From NCBI GenBank assembly GCA_021817875.1, contig JAKAFQ010000104.1, positions 1 through 10,685 on the forward strand: 10,685 bases of DNA, in the 5' to 3' direction. This document shows positions 1-6,861 of the stretch, one piece after another. Made by a program: the position numbers and the translations under genes. The notes under the pieces are model-generated. The model made no database searches, was not told the DNA's origin, and was given only the letters and a program-made list of their open reading frames with translations. The number at the start of each line of letters is the position of its first letter. Position 1 is the stretch's first letter. This stretch comes from Pseudomonadota bacterium (GTDB taxonomy: Bacteria > Pseudomonadota > Gammaproteobacteria > Steroidobacterales > Steroidobacteraceae).

Positions 1-728
1 CCAAGGTCCCCGACCGCGGTGAATTGATCTCCCGGTTGGACGTTGCGGACGACGGCAGCGCCTGAGCAGGTCGGAGATGCTGCTGCTCGATAGACTGAAG
101 CATACGGTCGGCTTGACGCGGCGGGGTCCGACGCAATGCATTGAGACGGATCCGGATGCCCACCGCCTGCTCGACCCGAAAGCTGTTATGCGTGGCGTGA
201 TCGAGGCAGACGTGCAACTGCCGATTGAACGCGTCGTACGCATCGAGGTCACCGGCAGCCGCCAGCGGTCTCGACGAGCGATGCGGTTCCAGCAACCGAC
301 CACGCTCGACCGGAGTCATCCGATACGTTGCAAAGAGCACGCACATTGCCTCGATTTCGGCCATGGTCTCAAACGCCTCCATGATCCGCTCAGGACTCAT
401 TCGGGCCACACCCACACCGCGGCGCGGTCGCATCACGACCGGGCCACTGGCGGCAAGCCGGCGCAGTGCCTGACGCACCGGTGTGCGCGCAGCGTTGAAC
501 CGGTCGGCCAATTGCTGCGCGTCGAGCACACTGCCGCAGCGCAGCCCCGCCTGATGCGATTTCGTCGGTGAGTACGGTGCGGACATGCTCCGCAAGCAGC
601 CGACGCGCGTCAGGCTCCCGCTCCCTGCAGGCAGAGCCGTCGCTCCGTCCCTCCCCTGCAGCGCCAGCGCAACGCGATCCACTGCCCATCGTTGGCGCAT
701 TCAGCATTGCCGACTCCATCCCAGACAT
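1..728 (-). pseudogene. GntR-family (FCD subfamily) transcriptional regulator, frameshifted; MdcY/MatR-like by position
   Basis: Read on the minus strand, this is a GntR-type DNA-binding repressor with an FCD ligand domain, probably sensing malonate or a relative. The N-terminal frame carries LLAEHVRTVLTDEIASGG. The next frame continues LRCGSVLDAQQLADRFNAAR then TPVRQALRRLAASG, the winged helix. It goes on with RPRRGVGVARMSPERIMEAF and the FCD segment DLDAYDAFNRQLHVCLDHAT. Moving between these frames takes one extra base in the four-C run at 545-548 (GGGG on the coding strand). A second change of frame, with about a dozen codons missing, seems needed between about 30 and 75, because the likely C-terminus (GDQFTAVGDL) is in a third frame at the left edge. 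The start is uncertain: ATG at 728, 719 or 707, the last having a GGAG-like site. Family membership is clear. The malonate role is inferred from divergent placement beside mdcA. Sequencing error is an alternative to true decay. Confidence 0.62.
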
Positions 729-875
729 CCCATGGGGCGCACCACAAAAGACGAAACGTTGAACCGATGGTCATCGCGCGTACGGATGCGATAAACTGCG
801 ACGAGTTCGTGGACAATCAATCTTTCCGAATGCCGGTTTGCATACGACGTTCGCGAGTCACGACAGGGCAAAAAA
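729..875. promoter_or_regulatory. Divergent control region between the regulator and mdcA
   Basis: This 147-base gap has no gene and must hold the mdc promoter and probably the regulator promoter. A weak plus-strand candidate is TGGTCA (768-773), a 16-base spacer, then GATAAA (790-795). A weak minus-strand candidate is TTGTCC (complement of 811-816), a 17-base spacer, then TATCGC (complement of 788-793), so the two -10 elements would overlap. Operator-like symmetry is limited to ATCGC-N10-GCGAT (773-792), enclosing the palindrome CGTACG (779-784), and ACGAGTTCGT (801-810). The location of the region is certain. The individual promoter and operator calls are guesses. Confidence 0.35.
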
Positions 876-2510
876 GTGAATCAGGATGAATCCCGGACGC
901 AGCGGATTGCGGCGGGAACGCGCTTCGCGCGCGGCAAGCTCGTACCACGGGACGCGCTGTCCGGCTTTCTCGAGTCCATCCTGCGCCCCGGCGATCGCGT
1001 GTGCATCGAAGGGGACAACCAGAAGCAGGCCGATCTGCTGGCGAGCGCCCTCGCCGGCCTCGACCCTGCCCGCATCCACGACCTGCACCTGGTCCAGTCC
1101 GGTGTGATCCTGCCCGAACACCTGGACGTCTTCGCCCGGGGAGTTGCCCGGCGCCTCGATTATTCGTATTCGGGACCGCAGGCGGCACGCCTCGCGCGCA
1201 TGCTGTCCTCCGGCCAGCTCGAGCTCGGCGCGGTGCACACCTATCTTGAACTGTTCGCGCGCTATTTCATCGATCTCACACCGAATGTCGCCTTGATCGC
1301 GGCCGTCAGCGCCGATCCCGACGGCAATCTCTACACGGGGCCGAATACCGAGGAAACGCCGCTGCTGGTGGAGGCCACCTGCTTCAAGGGAGGGCTGGTC
1401 GTCGCGCAGGTCGGTGAGGTCGTGCCGCGACTTCCCCGGATCGACATCCCCGCGGACCAGGTTCACTTCGTCGTCGACGCCGGACGGCCGTTTCACGTCG
1501 AACCCCTGTTCACCCGTGATCCGGCCGCGATCACCGAGACCCAGATCCTCACGGCGATGCTGGCCCTCAAGGGGATCTACGGACCCTATGGTGTGCGCCG
1601 GCTCAATCACGGCATCGGGTTCAACACCGCCGCCATCGAACTGCTGCTGCCGACCTACGCCGAGACGCTCGGTCTGAAAGGCCGGATAGGCACTCACTGG
1701 GCGCTCAATCCCCACCCCACTTTGATTCCCGCGATCGAGTCCGGTTGGGTGACCCAGATCCATTGCTTCGGCTCCGAAGTCGGCATGGACAGGTACCTGG
1801 CGGCCCGGCCGGATATCTTTTTCATCGGACCGGACGGCTCGCTGCGCTCGAATCGCGCGTATTGCCAGCTGGCCGGCCTGTACGCCTGCGATCTGTTCAT
1901 CGGCTCGACCCTGCAGATGGACCTCGCCGGCAACAGCTCCACGATCACCTCCAGCCGCATGGTCGGCTTCGGCGGCGCCCCCAACATGGGATCCGACCCG
2001 CGCGGCCGCCGTCACCCGAGCGACGCCTGGCTGAAAGCGGGCAGCGAAGCCGCCCCGGATACCCCCGCCCGGCTGCGGCGCGGCCGCAAGCTGGTCGTAC
2101 AGATCGGCGAGACCTTCGGCAACAACCACGAGCCGACCTTCGTCGAGCGGTTGGACGCGCTGACCCTGTCCGACAGACTGCATCTGGACCTGGCGCCCAT
2201 CATGATCTACGGCGACGACCTGACACACATCGTCACCGAGGAGGGCATCGCCAATCTGCTGCTGTGCCGGGATGCGCAGGAGCGCGAGCAGGCCATACGC
2301 GGCGTGGCCGGCTACACCGAGGTCGGCCGCGGCCGCGACGCGGCGATGGTCGATCGCCTGCGCGGCCGCGGCGTGATCCGTCGGCCGGAAGACCTCGGCA
2401 TCGACCCCCTGGACGCCGACCGGCGCCTGTTGGCCGCGCGCAGCATCAAGGACCTCATGCTGGCTTCCGGGGGACTCTACGAGCCTCCCAGCCACTTGCG
2501 CAATTGGTAA
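876..2510 (+). CDS. mdcA: Malonate decarboxylase alpha subunit (acetyl-S-ACP:malonate ACP transferase)
   Basis: This 544-residue protein is a CoA-transferase-like cytoplasmic subunit. It swaps the acetyl group on the MdcC carrier for malonate, giving malonyl-S-ACP and free acetate. Recognition rests on its full family length, the central block GNSST around residues 352-356, GFGGAPNMGSDPRGRR around 365-380, and the C-terminus LYEPPSHLRNW. The start is GTG at 876, preceded by AGGG (865-868) with a 7-base gap. An ATG at 886 is out of frame, so the GTG is preferred. It is the first gene of the operon. mdcC follows after 14 bases. No truncation or damaged block is visible. Confidence 0.95.
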   Translation: MNQDESRTQRIAAGTRFARGKLVPRDALSGFLESILRPGDRVCIEGDNQKQADLLASALAGLDPARIHDLHLVQSGVILPEHLDVFARGVARRLDYSYSGPQAARLARMLSSGQLELGAVHTYLELFARYFIDLTPNVALIAAVSADPDGNLYTGPNTEETPLLVEATCFKGGLVVAQVGEVVPRLPRIDIPADQVHFVVDAGRPFHVEPLFTRDPAAITETQILTAMLALKGIYGPYGVRRLNHGIGFNTAAIELLLPTYAETLGLKGRIGTHWALNPHPTLIPAIESGWVTQIHCFGSEVGMDRYLAARPDIFFIGPDGSLRSNRAYCQLAGLYACDLFIGSTLQMDLAGNSSTITSSRMVGFGGAPNMGSDPRGRRHPSDAWLKAGSEAAPDTPARLRRGRKLVVQIGETFGNNHEPTFVERLDALTLSDRLHLDLAPIMIYGDDLTHIVTEEGIANLLLCRDAQEREQAIRGVAGYTEVGRGRDAAMVDRLRGRGVIRRPEDLGIDPLDADRRLLAARSIKDLMLASGGLYEPPSHLRNW

Positions 2511-2511
2511 C

Positions 2512-2516
2512 GGGAG
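2512..2516 (+). promoter_or_regulatory. Ribosome binding site fixing the TTG start of mdcC
   Basis: GGGAG lies just after the mdcA stop codon and 8 bases before TTG at 2525. No ATG or GTG lies in frame between here and the conserved start of the protein, so this site supports the unusual TTG start. Confidence 0.6.
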
Positions 2517-2524
2517 AATCCGTA

Positions 2525-2836
2525 TTGGAAAGGCTCAGCTTCCAGTTCAATTCCCTCCGACCGGCCGCGGGCAACCGTGCCCTCGCCCTCGTCGGCGTGG
2601 TCGCCTCCGGCAACCTCGAAGTGCTCCTGGAGCGCACTGCGCAGCCGGACTGCTGCACCATCGACATCGCGACGGCGATACGCGGCTTCGCCGACCTGTG
2701 GCGCGCCGTACTCGGGGACTTCGTGGCACGCCGCAACGCCGGCGGCCTGCGAATTTCGATCAACGACGCCGGCGCGCGGCCGGACACGGTCATGCTGCGT
2801 CTGTGCCAGGGGGCACGCCTGATGGAGCGCGAGTAA
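2525..2836 (+). CDS. mdcC: Malonate decarboxylase delta subunit (acyl carrier protein)
   Basis: This small cytoplasmic acyl carrier protein (103 residues) bears the 2'-(5''-triphosphoribosyl)-3'-dephospho-CoA group, on which malonyl is decarboxylated. The start is TTG at 2525, giving MERLSFQFNSLRPAAGNRAL, close in length to the roughly 99-residue family members. The block LVGVVASGNLEVLLE (residues 22-36) matches the family's modification region. Ser28 in VASGN is the expected attachment site by analogy with characterised MdcC. The middle segment TRPDCC-like loop is less conserved, but the C-terminal ISINDAGARPDTVMLRL is typical. The gene ends with TAA overlapping the mdcD ATG by one base. An upstream extension in this frame runs into mdcA as a shadow and is not used. 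Confidence 0.9.
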   Translation: MERLSFQFNSLRPAAGNRALALVGVVASGNLEVLLERTAQPDCCTIDIATAIRGFADLWRAVLGDFVARRNAGGLRISINDAGARPDTVMLRLCQGARLMERE

Positions 2837-3744
2837 TGAACGCCCTGCAGTCCGGAGCCTCGAGCTGGTACGAAGCGAGCGCCCGCCAGCGCATCGGCGC
2901 GCTGGTCGATCGGGATTCCTTCGAGGAATTTCTCGGGCCGGAACAGCGCGAAACCAGTCCGCATCTGGCGCTGTTCGATCTTCCGGAGCAGTTCGACGAC
3001 GGCATCGTCGTCGGCCGCGCCCGACTCGCCGGACAACCGGTGCTGCTTGCCGCGCAGGAGGGCCGCTTCATGGGGGGCGCCTTGGGCGAAGTGCACGGCG
3101 CGAAGCTGACCGGCCTGTTGCGTGCCGCCCGCACACTGTCCCTTCCCGTCGTCATCCTGTTTGACACCGGCGGTGTGCGGCTGCAGGAGGCCAATGCGGG
3201 CGAGATGGCGATCTGCGAAATCATGCGCGAGATCGTGCTGGCCCGCGCCGAGGGAATCGCCATCGTCGGGCTGATCGGCGGGCGCGCCGGCTGCTTCGGC
3301 GGCGGCGCGCTGATCGCCGGATGCTGCTCCCGCCTGGTCATCTCCGAGCAGGGTCGGCTCGGGGTCACCGGCCCCGAGGTCATCGAGTCCCATCGCGGCG
3401 TGGAGGAATTCGACTCCAGAGACCGCGCTCTGGTGTGGCGGGTCACCGGAGGCAAGCACCGCTTTCTGACCGGCGGGGCGGATCTGTACGTCGATGACGA
3501 TGGCGAGGCGTTCAGAGCGGCGGCGCTGCGGGCCCTGGCGCGCCCCGGGGCGCTGGATTTGGAGCGGCTGTGCCGCGAGCAGCAGCGGCTGGAACGGCGT
3601 CTGCAGCGTTTCGGGGCGCTGCGCGAACCGATGGACCTGTGGTCGGCGCTCGGCGTCGCCCAGCCGGAGACCATCCCGGCGAGGGCGACCGATGCCTTCC
3701 TGAGCGCCGCCGCCCGGAGGGAGACGGCCGATGACGCTCGCTGA
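2836..3744 (+). CDS. mdcD: Malonate decarboxylase beta subunit
   Basis: This 302-residue protein is one half of the cytoplasmic decarboxylase proper. With MdcE it removes CO2 from malonyl-S-ACP to leave acetyl-S-ACP. The fold is that of the carboxyltransferase/crotonase group. Diagnostic blocks are GGVRLQEANAGEMA (112-125), LIGGRAGCFGGG (146-157), RLGVTGPEVIE (174-184) and EEFDSRDRALVWRVTGGKHR (190-209), all very close to characterised MdcD proteins. ATG at 2836 overlaps the mdcC stop (TAATG) and has GGAG at 2824-2827, 8 bases upstream. An ATG at 2698 in the same frame lies inside mdcC and adds no family sequence. The 3' end overlaps mdcE by 14 bases. Confidence 0.96.
   Translation: MNALQSGASSWYEASARQRIGALVDRDSFEEFLGPEQRETSPHLALFDLPEQFDDGIVVGRARLAGQPVLLAAQEGRFMGGALGEVHGAKLTGLLRAARTLSLPVVILFDTGGVRLQEANAGEMAICEIMREIVLARAEGIAIVGLIGGRAGCFGGGALIAGCCSRLVISEQGRLGVTGPEVIESHRGVEEFDSRDRALVWRVTGGKHRFLTGGADLYVDDDGEAFRAAALRALARPGALDLERLCREQQRLERRLQRFGALREPMDLWSALGVAQPETIPARATDAFLSAAARRETADDAR
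3716..3723 (+). promoter_or_regulatory. Strong ribosome binding site of mdcE inside mdcD
   Basis: GGAGGGAG sits within the last codons of mdcD, 7 bases before the mdcE ATG at 3731. It is the strongest Shine-Dalgarno match in the operon. It supports the 14-base overlap as a real start instead of an annotation artefact, and probably serves to keep MdcD and MdcE equimolar. Confidence 0.65.
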
Positions 3745-4453
3745 GATTCTCGCCTCGCTGTTTCCCGACGGCCATGACGTCGACCTGACGGATGGCCTGC
3801 TGAGCGGCGGCGGCGTGCTCCCCGGACAGGGGTGGATCCATGTGCTCGGAATTGCCGCGGCAAAGCCGCTGGGGGTCGAGGATGCCTGCACACTGGCCGG
3901 GCGCGTCATCGACATCGTGCGGCGTGCCGACCGGCGCCCGCTGCTGCTGCTGGTCGATTCCGCGGCGCAACGCATGAGTCTCCGCGACGAGCTCCTGGGC
4001 CTGTACGAGTATCTCGCCCATCTGGCCAAGACGCTGATTCTGGCCGGTACGAGCGGGCATCGCGTCATCGCCCTCCTGTACGGAGGCAGCGCCGCCGGGG
4101 CATTCATCGCGACTGCGCTCGCCGCCGATACGCTGGTGGCGCTGCCGGATGCACACCCGGAGGTGATGGACCTGCCCGCGATGGCCCGGGTCACCAAGCT
4201 GCCGATCGAGGTGCTGAGGGAGAAGGCGCGTGCAACCCCCGTGTTTGCGCCGGGCCTCGACAATCTCGCGCAAACCGGTGCGGTCTTCGAGACCTGGGCG
4301 CCGGGCCGGTCACTGGCCTCTCAGTTGTGCGCGCTGCTCGCCGCGCCTGCCGCCGCCGATGCGCGCGATGTCCTCGGCGCACAGCGCGGAGGCCGGCCGA
4401 GGGCCGCCCGGATCGCGGCACGGGTGTGTGCATCGGCGCAGTCCGGTGAGTGA
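3731..4453 (+). CDS. mdcE: Malonate decarboxylase gamma subunit
   Basis: The product (240 residues) is the partner of MdcD in malonyl-S-ACP decarboxylation. Family blocks are LVDSAAQRMSLRDELLGLYE (74-93) followed by YLAHLAK, then LLYGGSAAGAFIATALAAD (115-133), and ALPDAHPEVMDLPAMARVTK (137-156), with DNLAQTGAVFETW near 177-189. The glycine-rich YGGSAAGAF loop is the oxyanion-type turn expected of this fold. The last 25 or so residues are Arg/Ala-rich and low in complexity, without recognisable family sequence. The start ATG at 3731 has a strong ribosome binding site. The 3' end overlaps mdcG by 8 bases. Confidence 0.95.
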   Translation: MTLAEILASLFPDGHDVDLTDGLLSGGGVLPGQGWIHVLGIAAAKPLGVEDACTLAGRVIDIVRRADRRPLLLLVDSAAQRMSLRDELLGLYEYLAHLAKTLILAGTSGHRVIALLYGGSAAGAFIATALAADTLVALPDAHPEVMDLPAMARVTKLPIEVLREKARATPVFAPGLDNLAQTGAVFETWAPGRSLASQLCALLAAPAAADARDVLGAQRGGRPRAARIAARVCASAQSGE

Positions 4454-5090
4454 TGTCTCGCCGCGCTGGGCGCGTCACTGGCGAGTGCGGGTCAGCCCGG
4501 CCGCCTGGTCCGCACGGCTGCGCGAGCGGACGGAACTGGCCGACCAACCCTGCGTGAAGCCCTGGGCCGAACTCGGCTGGCCGATGATCGTCACCCGCGT
4601 CCCGCCCGACACGCCGCGCACGATGGTTTCCGTCGGCCTGTCCTTGCCGCCCGGTGCGGCCCGCCGGCGCTTCTCGCTGCTACTGCCCACGGACGCCATC
4701 GAACGCGCCGAACCGCCTCTGAAGCTCCTGGCCGCCGCGTCCAGCGCTCCGGCGGCCTGGAGCGCCTGCATCCAGGCGCTCATCGACGCGGCACCGGAGG
4801 TGGCGGTGTTCGGCAGTCTGGCGATGCAGCATGAAACCGGGCTCGCTTATCTGCGCCGGGATTCCGATCTCGATGTGCTGCTCACCCATGACGGCCGGGA
4901 GCACAGCGAGCGGCTGTTGCGTGAGCTGGCGGAAATTGCCGCCACCGCGCCCATGCGGCTCGATGGGGAGCTGATTCGCCCTGACGGGACCGCGGCCCAG
5001 TGGCGCGAACTGCAGGGCGGGGCCGAGCAAGTGCTGGTGAAGAAACCGGACGGCGTCGCGCTGATGCGCCGCGAGGATTTCCTCGCGTGA
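4446..5090 (+). CDS. mdcG: Malonate decarboxylase holo-ACP synthase (phosphoribosyl-dephospho-CoA transferase)
   Basis: This nucleotidyltransferase (214 residues) attaches the triphosphoribosyl-dephospho-CoA prosthetic group made by MdcB to apo-MdcC, releasing pyrophosphate. The C-terminal half has the nucleotidyltransferase signature FGSLAMQ (122-128), then DSDLDVLL (139-146), with Asp141 and Asp143 as likely metal ligands. KPWAELGWPMIV near 38-49 is the conserved MdcG N-terminal block. The start is taken as GTG at 4446, overlapping mdcE by 8 bases and giving a normal family length. No clear Shine-Dalgarno precedes it, so translational coupling to mdcE is likely. There is no in-frame ATG near the expected N-terminus. 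Confidence 0.9.
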   Translation: MSDVSPRWARHWRVRVSPAAWSARLRERTELADQPCVKPWAELGWPMIVTRVPPDTPRTMVSVGLSLPPGAARRRFSLLLPTDAIERAEPPLKLLAAASSAPAAWSACIQALIDAAPEVAVFGSLAMQHETGLAYLRRDSDLDVLLTHDGREHSERLLRELAEIAATAPMRLDGELIRPDGTAAQWRELQGGAEQVLVKKPDGVALMRREDFLA

Positions 5091-5938
5091 GCCTGCCGCT
5101 GCGCGCGGCCGAACCTCGATATGACGCGGTGGAACTCGCCGCGTCCGCCTCCGGCTGCCTGCATCTGGAGATCGACACCTACCCGAAACCCGGCCTGGTG
5201 AGCCACATCGACCGCGGCTCGCATCGCGACATGGACGCCTCGCTGCTGCACGCGAGCGCCGTCACGTTGCAGCCGTTCTTTTCGGAGCTCGCCCGCGCGG
5301 GCGCAGCCGGTGCCGCGATGTCACGTCTGCGCACCATAGGCCTGGCGGCCGAGCGAGCCATGCTGGCGGCCACGCGGGGCGTCAACACCTATCGGGGCGC
5401 TCTGTTCAGTCTCGGGCTGCTGGTTGCCGCGGCCGGATTCCGCTCGGCGCATCGCGTGTATCGCCCGCTCGGGGAGATCGTCGCGCGGCTCTGGGGACCG
5501 GCCATCCTGTCCGCACCGGTGCAGCCGCACAGTCACGGTGCGCAGGCCGCCCGCCGTTATGGCGCCAGAGGCGCCCGCCATCAGGCGGCGGCTGGATTTC
5601 CCATCCTCTACGACGTCGGACTGCCGCGCCTGATGCAGGGCCGACGTCTTGCGCCGCAGGACGACGAGGCCGCGCGCGTGCACTGCTGCTTTTCGCTGAT
5701 TGCCGAGCTGCAGGACACGAACCTTCTGCACCGGGGCGGTCGCGCCGGACAGACCTTTGCGCACCGCCAGGCCAGGGGGTTTCTGGCCCAAGGGAGCATC
5801 GGACGCGCCACCTGGCGCAGGGATGCCGAAGTCGTGCACGGCGCATTCATCGCCCGAAACCTCAGCCCCGGTGGCTCAGCCGATATGCTGGCCGCCTCGC
5901 TTTTCGCGCTGCAGCTGGGGGAGTCATGCTGGCTGTGA
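5087..5938 (+). CDS. mdcB: Triphosphoribosyl-dephospho-CoA synthase
   Basis: This CitG/MdcB-family enzyme (283 residues) joins ATP and dephospho-CoA to give 2'-(5''-triphosphoribosyl)-3'-dephospho-CoA plus adenine, the precursor of the MdcC prosthetic group. Diagnostic blocks in order are KPGLVSHIDRGSHRDMD (34-50), TRGVNTYRGALFSLGLL (96-112), HSHGAQAARRYGARGARHQA (148-167) followed by AAGFP, LQDTNLLHRGG (208-218) and NLSPGGSADMLAASL (258-272). The start is GTG at 5087, overlapping the mdcG stop by 4 bases, with GAGG at 5073-5076. The gene sits between mdcG and mdcH, not directly after mdcA as in the Klebsiella-type operon. The 3' end overlaps mdcH by 13 bases. Confidence 0.94.
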   Translation: MSLPLRAAEPRYDAVELAASASGCLHLEIDTYPKPGLVSHIDRGSHRDMDASLLHASAVTLQPFFSELARAGAAGAAMSRLRTIGLAAERAMLAATRGVNTYRGALFSLGLLVAAAGFRSAHRVYRPLGEIVARLWGPAILSAPVQPHSHGAQAARRYGARGARHQAAAGFPILYDVGLPRLMQGRRLAPQDDEAARVHCCFSLIAELQDTNLLHRGGRAGQTFAHRQARGFLAQGSIGRATWRRDAEVVHGAFIARNLSPGGSADMLAASLFALQLGESCWL

Positions 5939-6861
5939 TCTGCTCGGGACAGGGTCAGCAGCATGCGGACATGTTCCGGCTGGCCCGCTCGCAGCCGGCC
6001 GCCGAGCCCGTGTTTGCCGCGGCTGCGCGCGCACTCGGCGCCGATCCGCGCGACTGGCTCGCGTCCACCGATCTCGACGGCATGAGACGCAACCGGGCGG
6101 CGCAGATCCTGTGTGTCACGGCGGCTCTCGCGACCCACCGGATCATCCGCGCCGTGTTGCCGCCACGCCTGATCGTGCTCGGGTACAGCGTCGGCCAACT
6201 GGCCGCATGGTCCATTGCCGGCGTTCTGGAGTCCGACGCGGCGCTGTCGCTCACCGCGCGGCGCGCCGAACTGATGGACCGGCTCGGCAACGAGCGCGAT
6301 CGGATGGCCGTCGTGCAGGGCCTGGCGCGCCCGTCGGTCGAGACGCTCGCGCATCGGCTCGGCGTGGAGCTCGCCATAGTCAATCCAGGCGCCGTGTGCA
6401 TCGTCGCCGGTCCGGAGGATGCTCTCAAAGGCTTTCGGAATGCGGCGCTGGCCGCTGGCGCCCGACATTTTTCCTGGCTGCCGATTTTCGTGGCGTCGCA
6501 CACCTCCCGGTTCGCGCCGGCAGTCCCACTGCTGCGCACCGCCATCGAAACCGCCCGCCCGGTTGCGCCCCGAGCCGGCATCACCCTGCTTGACGGCCTG
6601 AATGGCGCGCTGCCGCGGACGCTCGAGGAGCATGTCGATGCGTTGAGCCGGCAGATTGCCGCAACGATCCAGTGGTCCCAGTGTCTCGAGGCCGCCCGCG
6701 AGCACGGCGCAACCGCCTTCCTCGAGCTCGGCCCGGGTCGGGCACTGGCCGACATGCTCAGCCGCCTGTTCCCCGATGCGCCCATCAGAAGCGTCGAGGA
6801 CTTTGCCGGCGCCGACGGCATCGTCCAGTGGCTGAATGGCGTCGTTTCAGCGGGCCGCTGA
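5926..6861 (+). CDS. mdcH: Malonyl-CoA:ACP malonyltransferase (malonate decarboxylase epsilon subunit)
   Basis: This FabD-like acyltransferase (311 residues) loads malonyl from malonyl-CoA onto newly made holo-MdcC, starting the catalytic cycle. The N-terminal CSGQGQQ (6-12) is the family oxyanion loop. GYSVGQLAAW (86-95) holds the nucleophile Ser88. The catalytic histidine is probably His192 in ASHTSRF. VNPGAVCIVAGPED (152-165) and the C-terminal FLELGPGRALADML are typical. In FabD proteins the nucleophile motif is usually GHSxGE, so the Tyr and Gln here differ. Tyr is common, from memory, in MdcH. ATG at 5926 follows a G-rich stretch (5917-5923) and overlaps mdcB by 13 bases. This is the last operon gene. 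Its 3' end overlaps the convergent amidase by 15 bases. Confidence 0.93.
   Translation: MLAVICSGQGQQHADMFRLARSQPAAEPVFAAAARALGADPRDWLASTDLDGMRRNRAAQILCVTAALATHRIIRAVLPPRLIVLGYSVGQLAAWSIAGVLESDAALSLTARRAELMDRLGNERDRMAVVQGLARPSVETLAHRLGVELAIVNPGAVCIVAGPEDALKGFRNAALAAGARHFSWLPIFVASHTSRFAPAVPLLRTAIETARPVAPRAGITLLDGLNGALPRTLEEHVDALSRQIAATIQWSQCLEAAREHGATAFLELGPGRALADMLSRLFPDAPIRSVEDFAGADGIVQWLNGVVSAGR

Noticed and set aside
77..571. 164-codon plus-strand open frame at the left end
   Set aside because: It lies opposite the regulator, whose helix-turn-helix and FCD motifs on the minus strand explain this DNA.
858..2495. 545-codon open frame on the minus strand opposite mdcA
   Set aside because: It mirrors mdcA codons in GC-rich DNA, has no recognisable domain, and mdcA is unmistakable.
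2455..4263. 602-codon open frame on the minus strand opposite mdcC, mdcD and mdcE
   Set aside because: It is an antisense shadow. It crosses three well-supported genes and its composition is Arg/Ser/Pro-rich low complexity.
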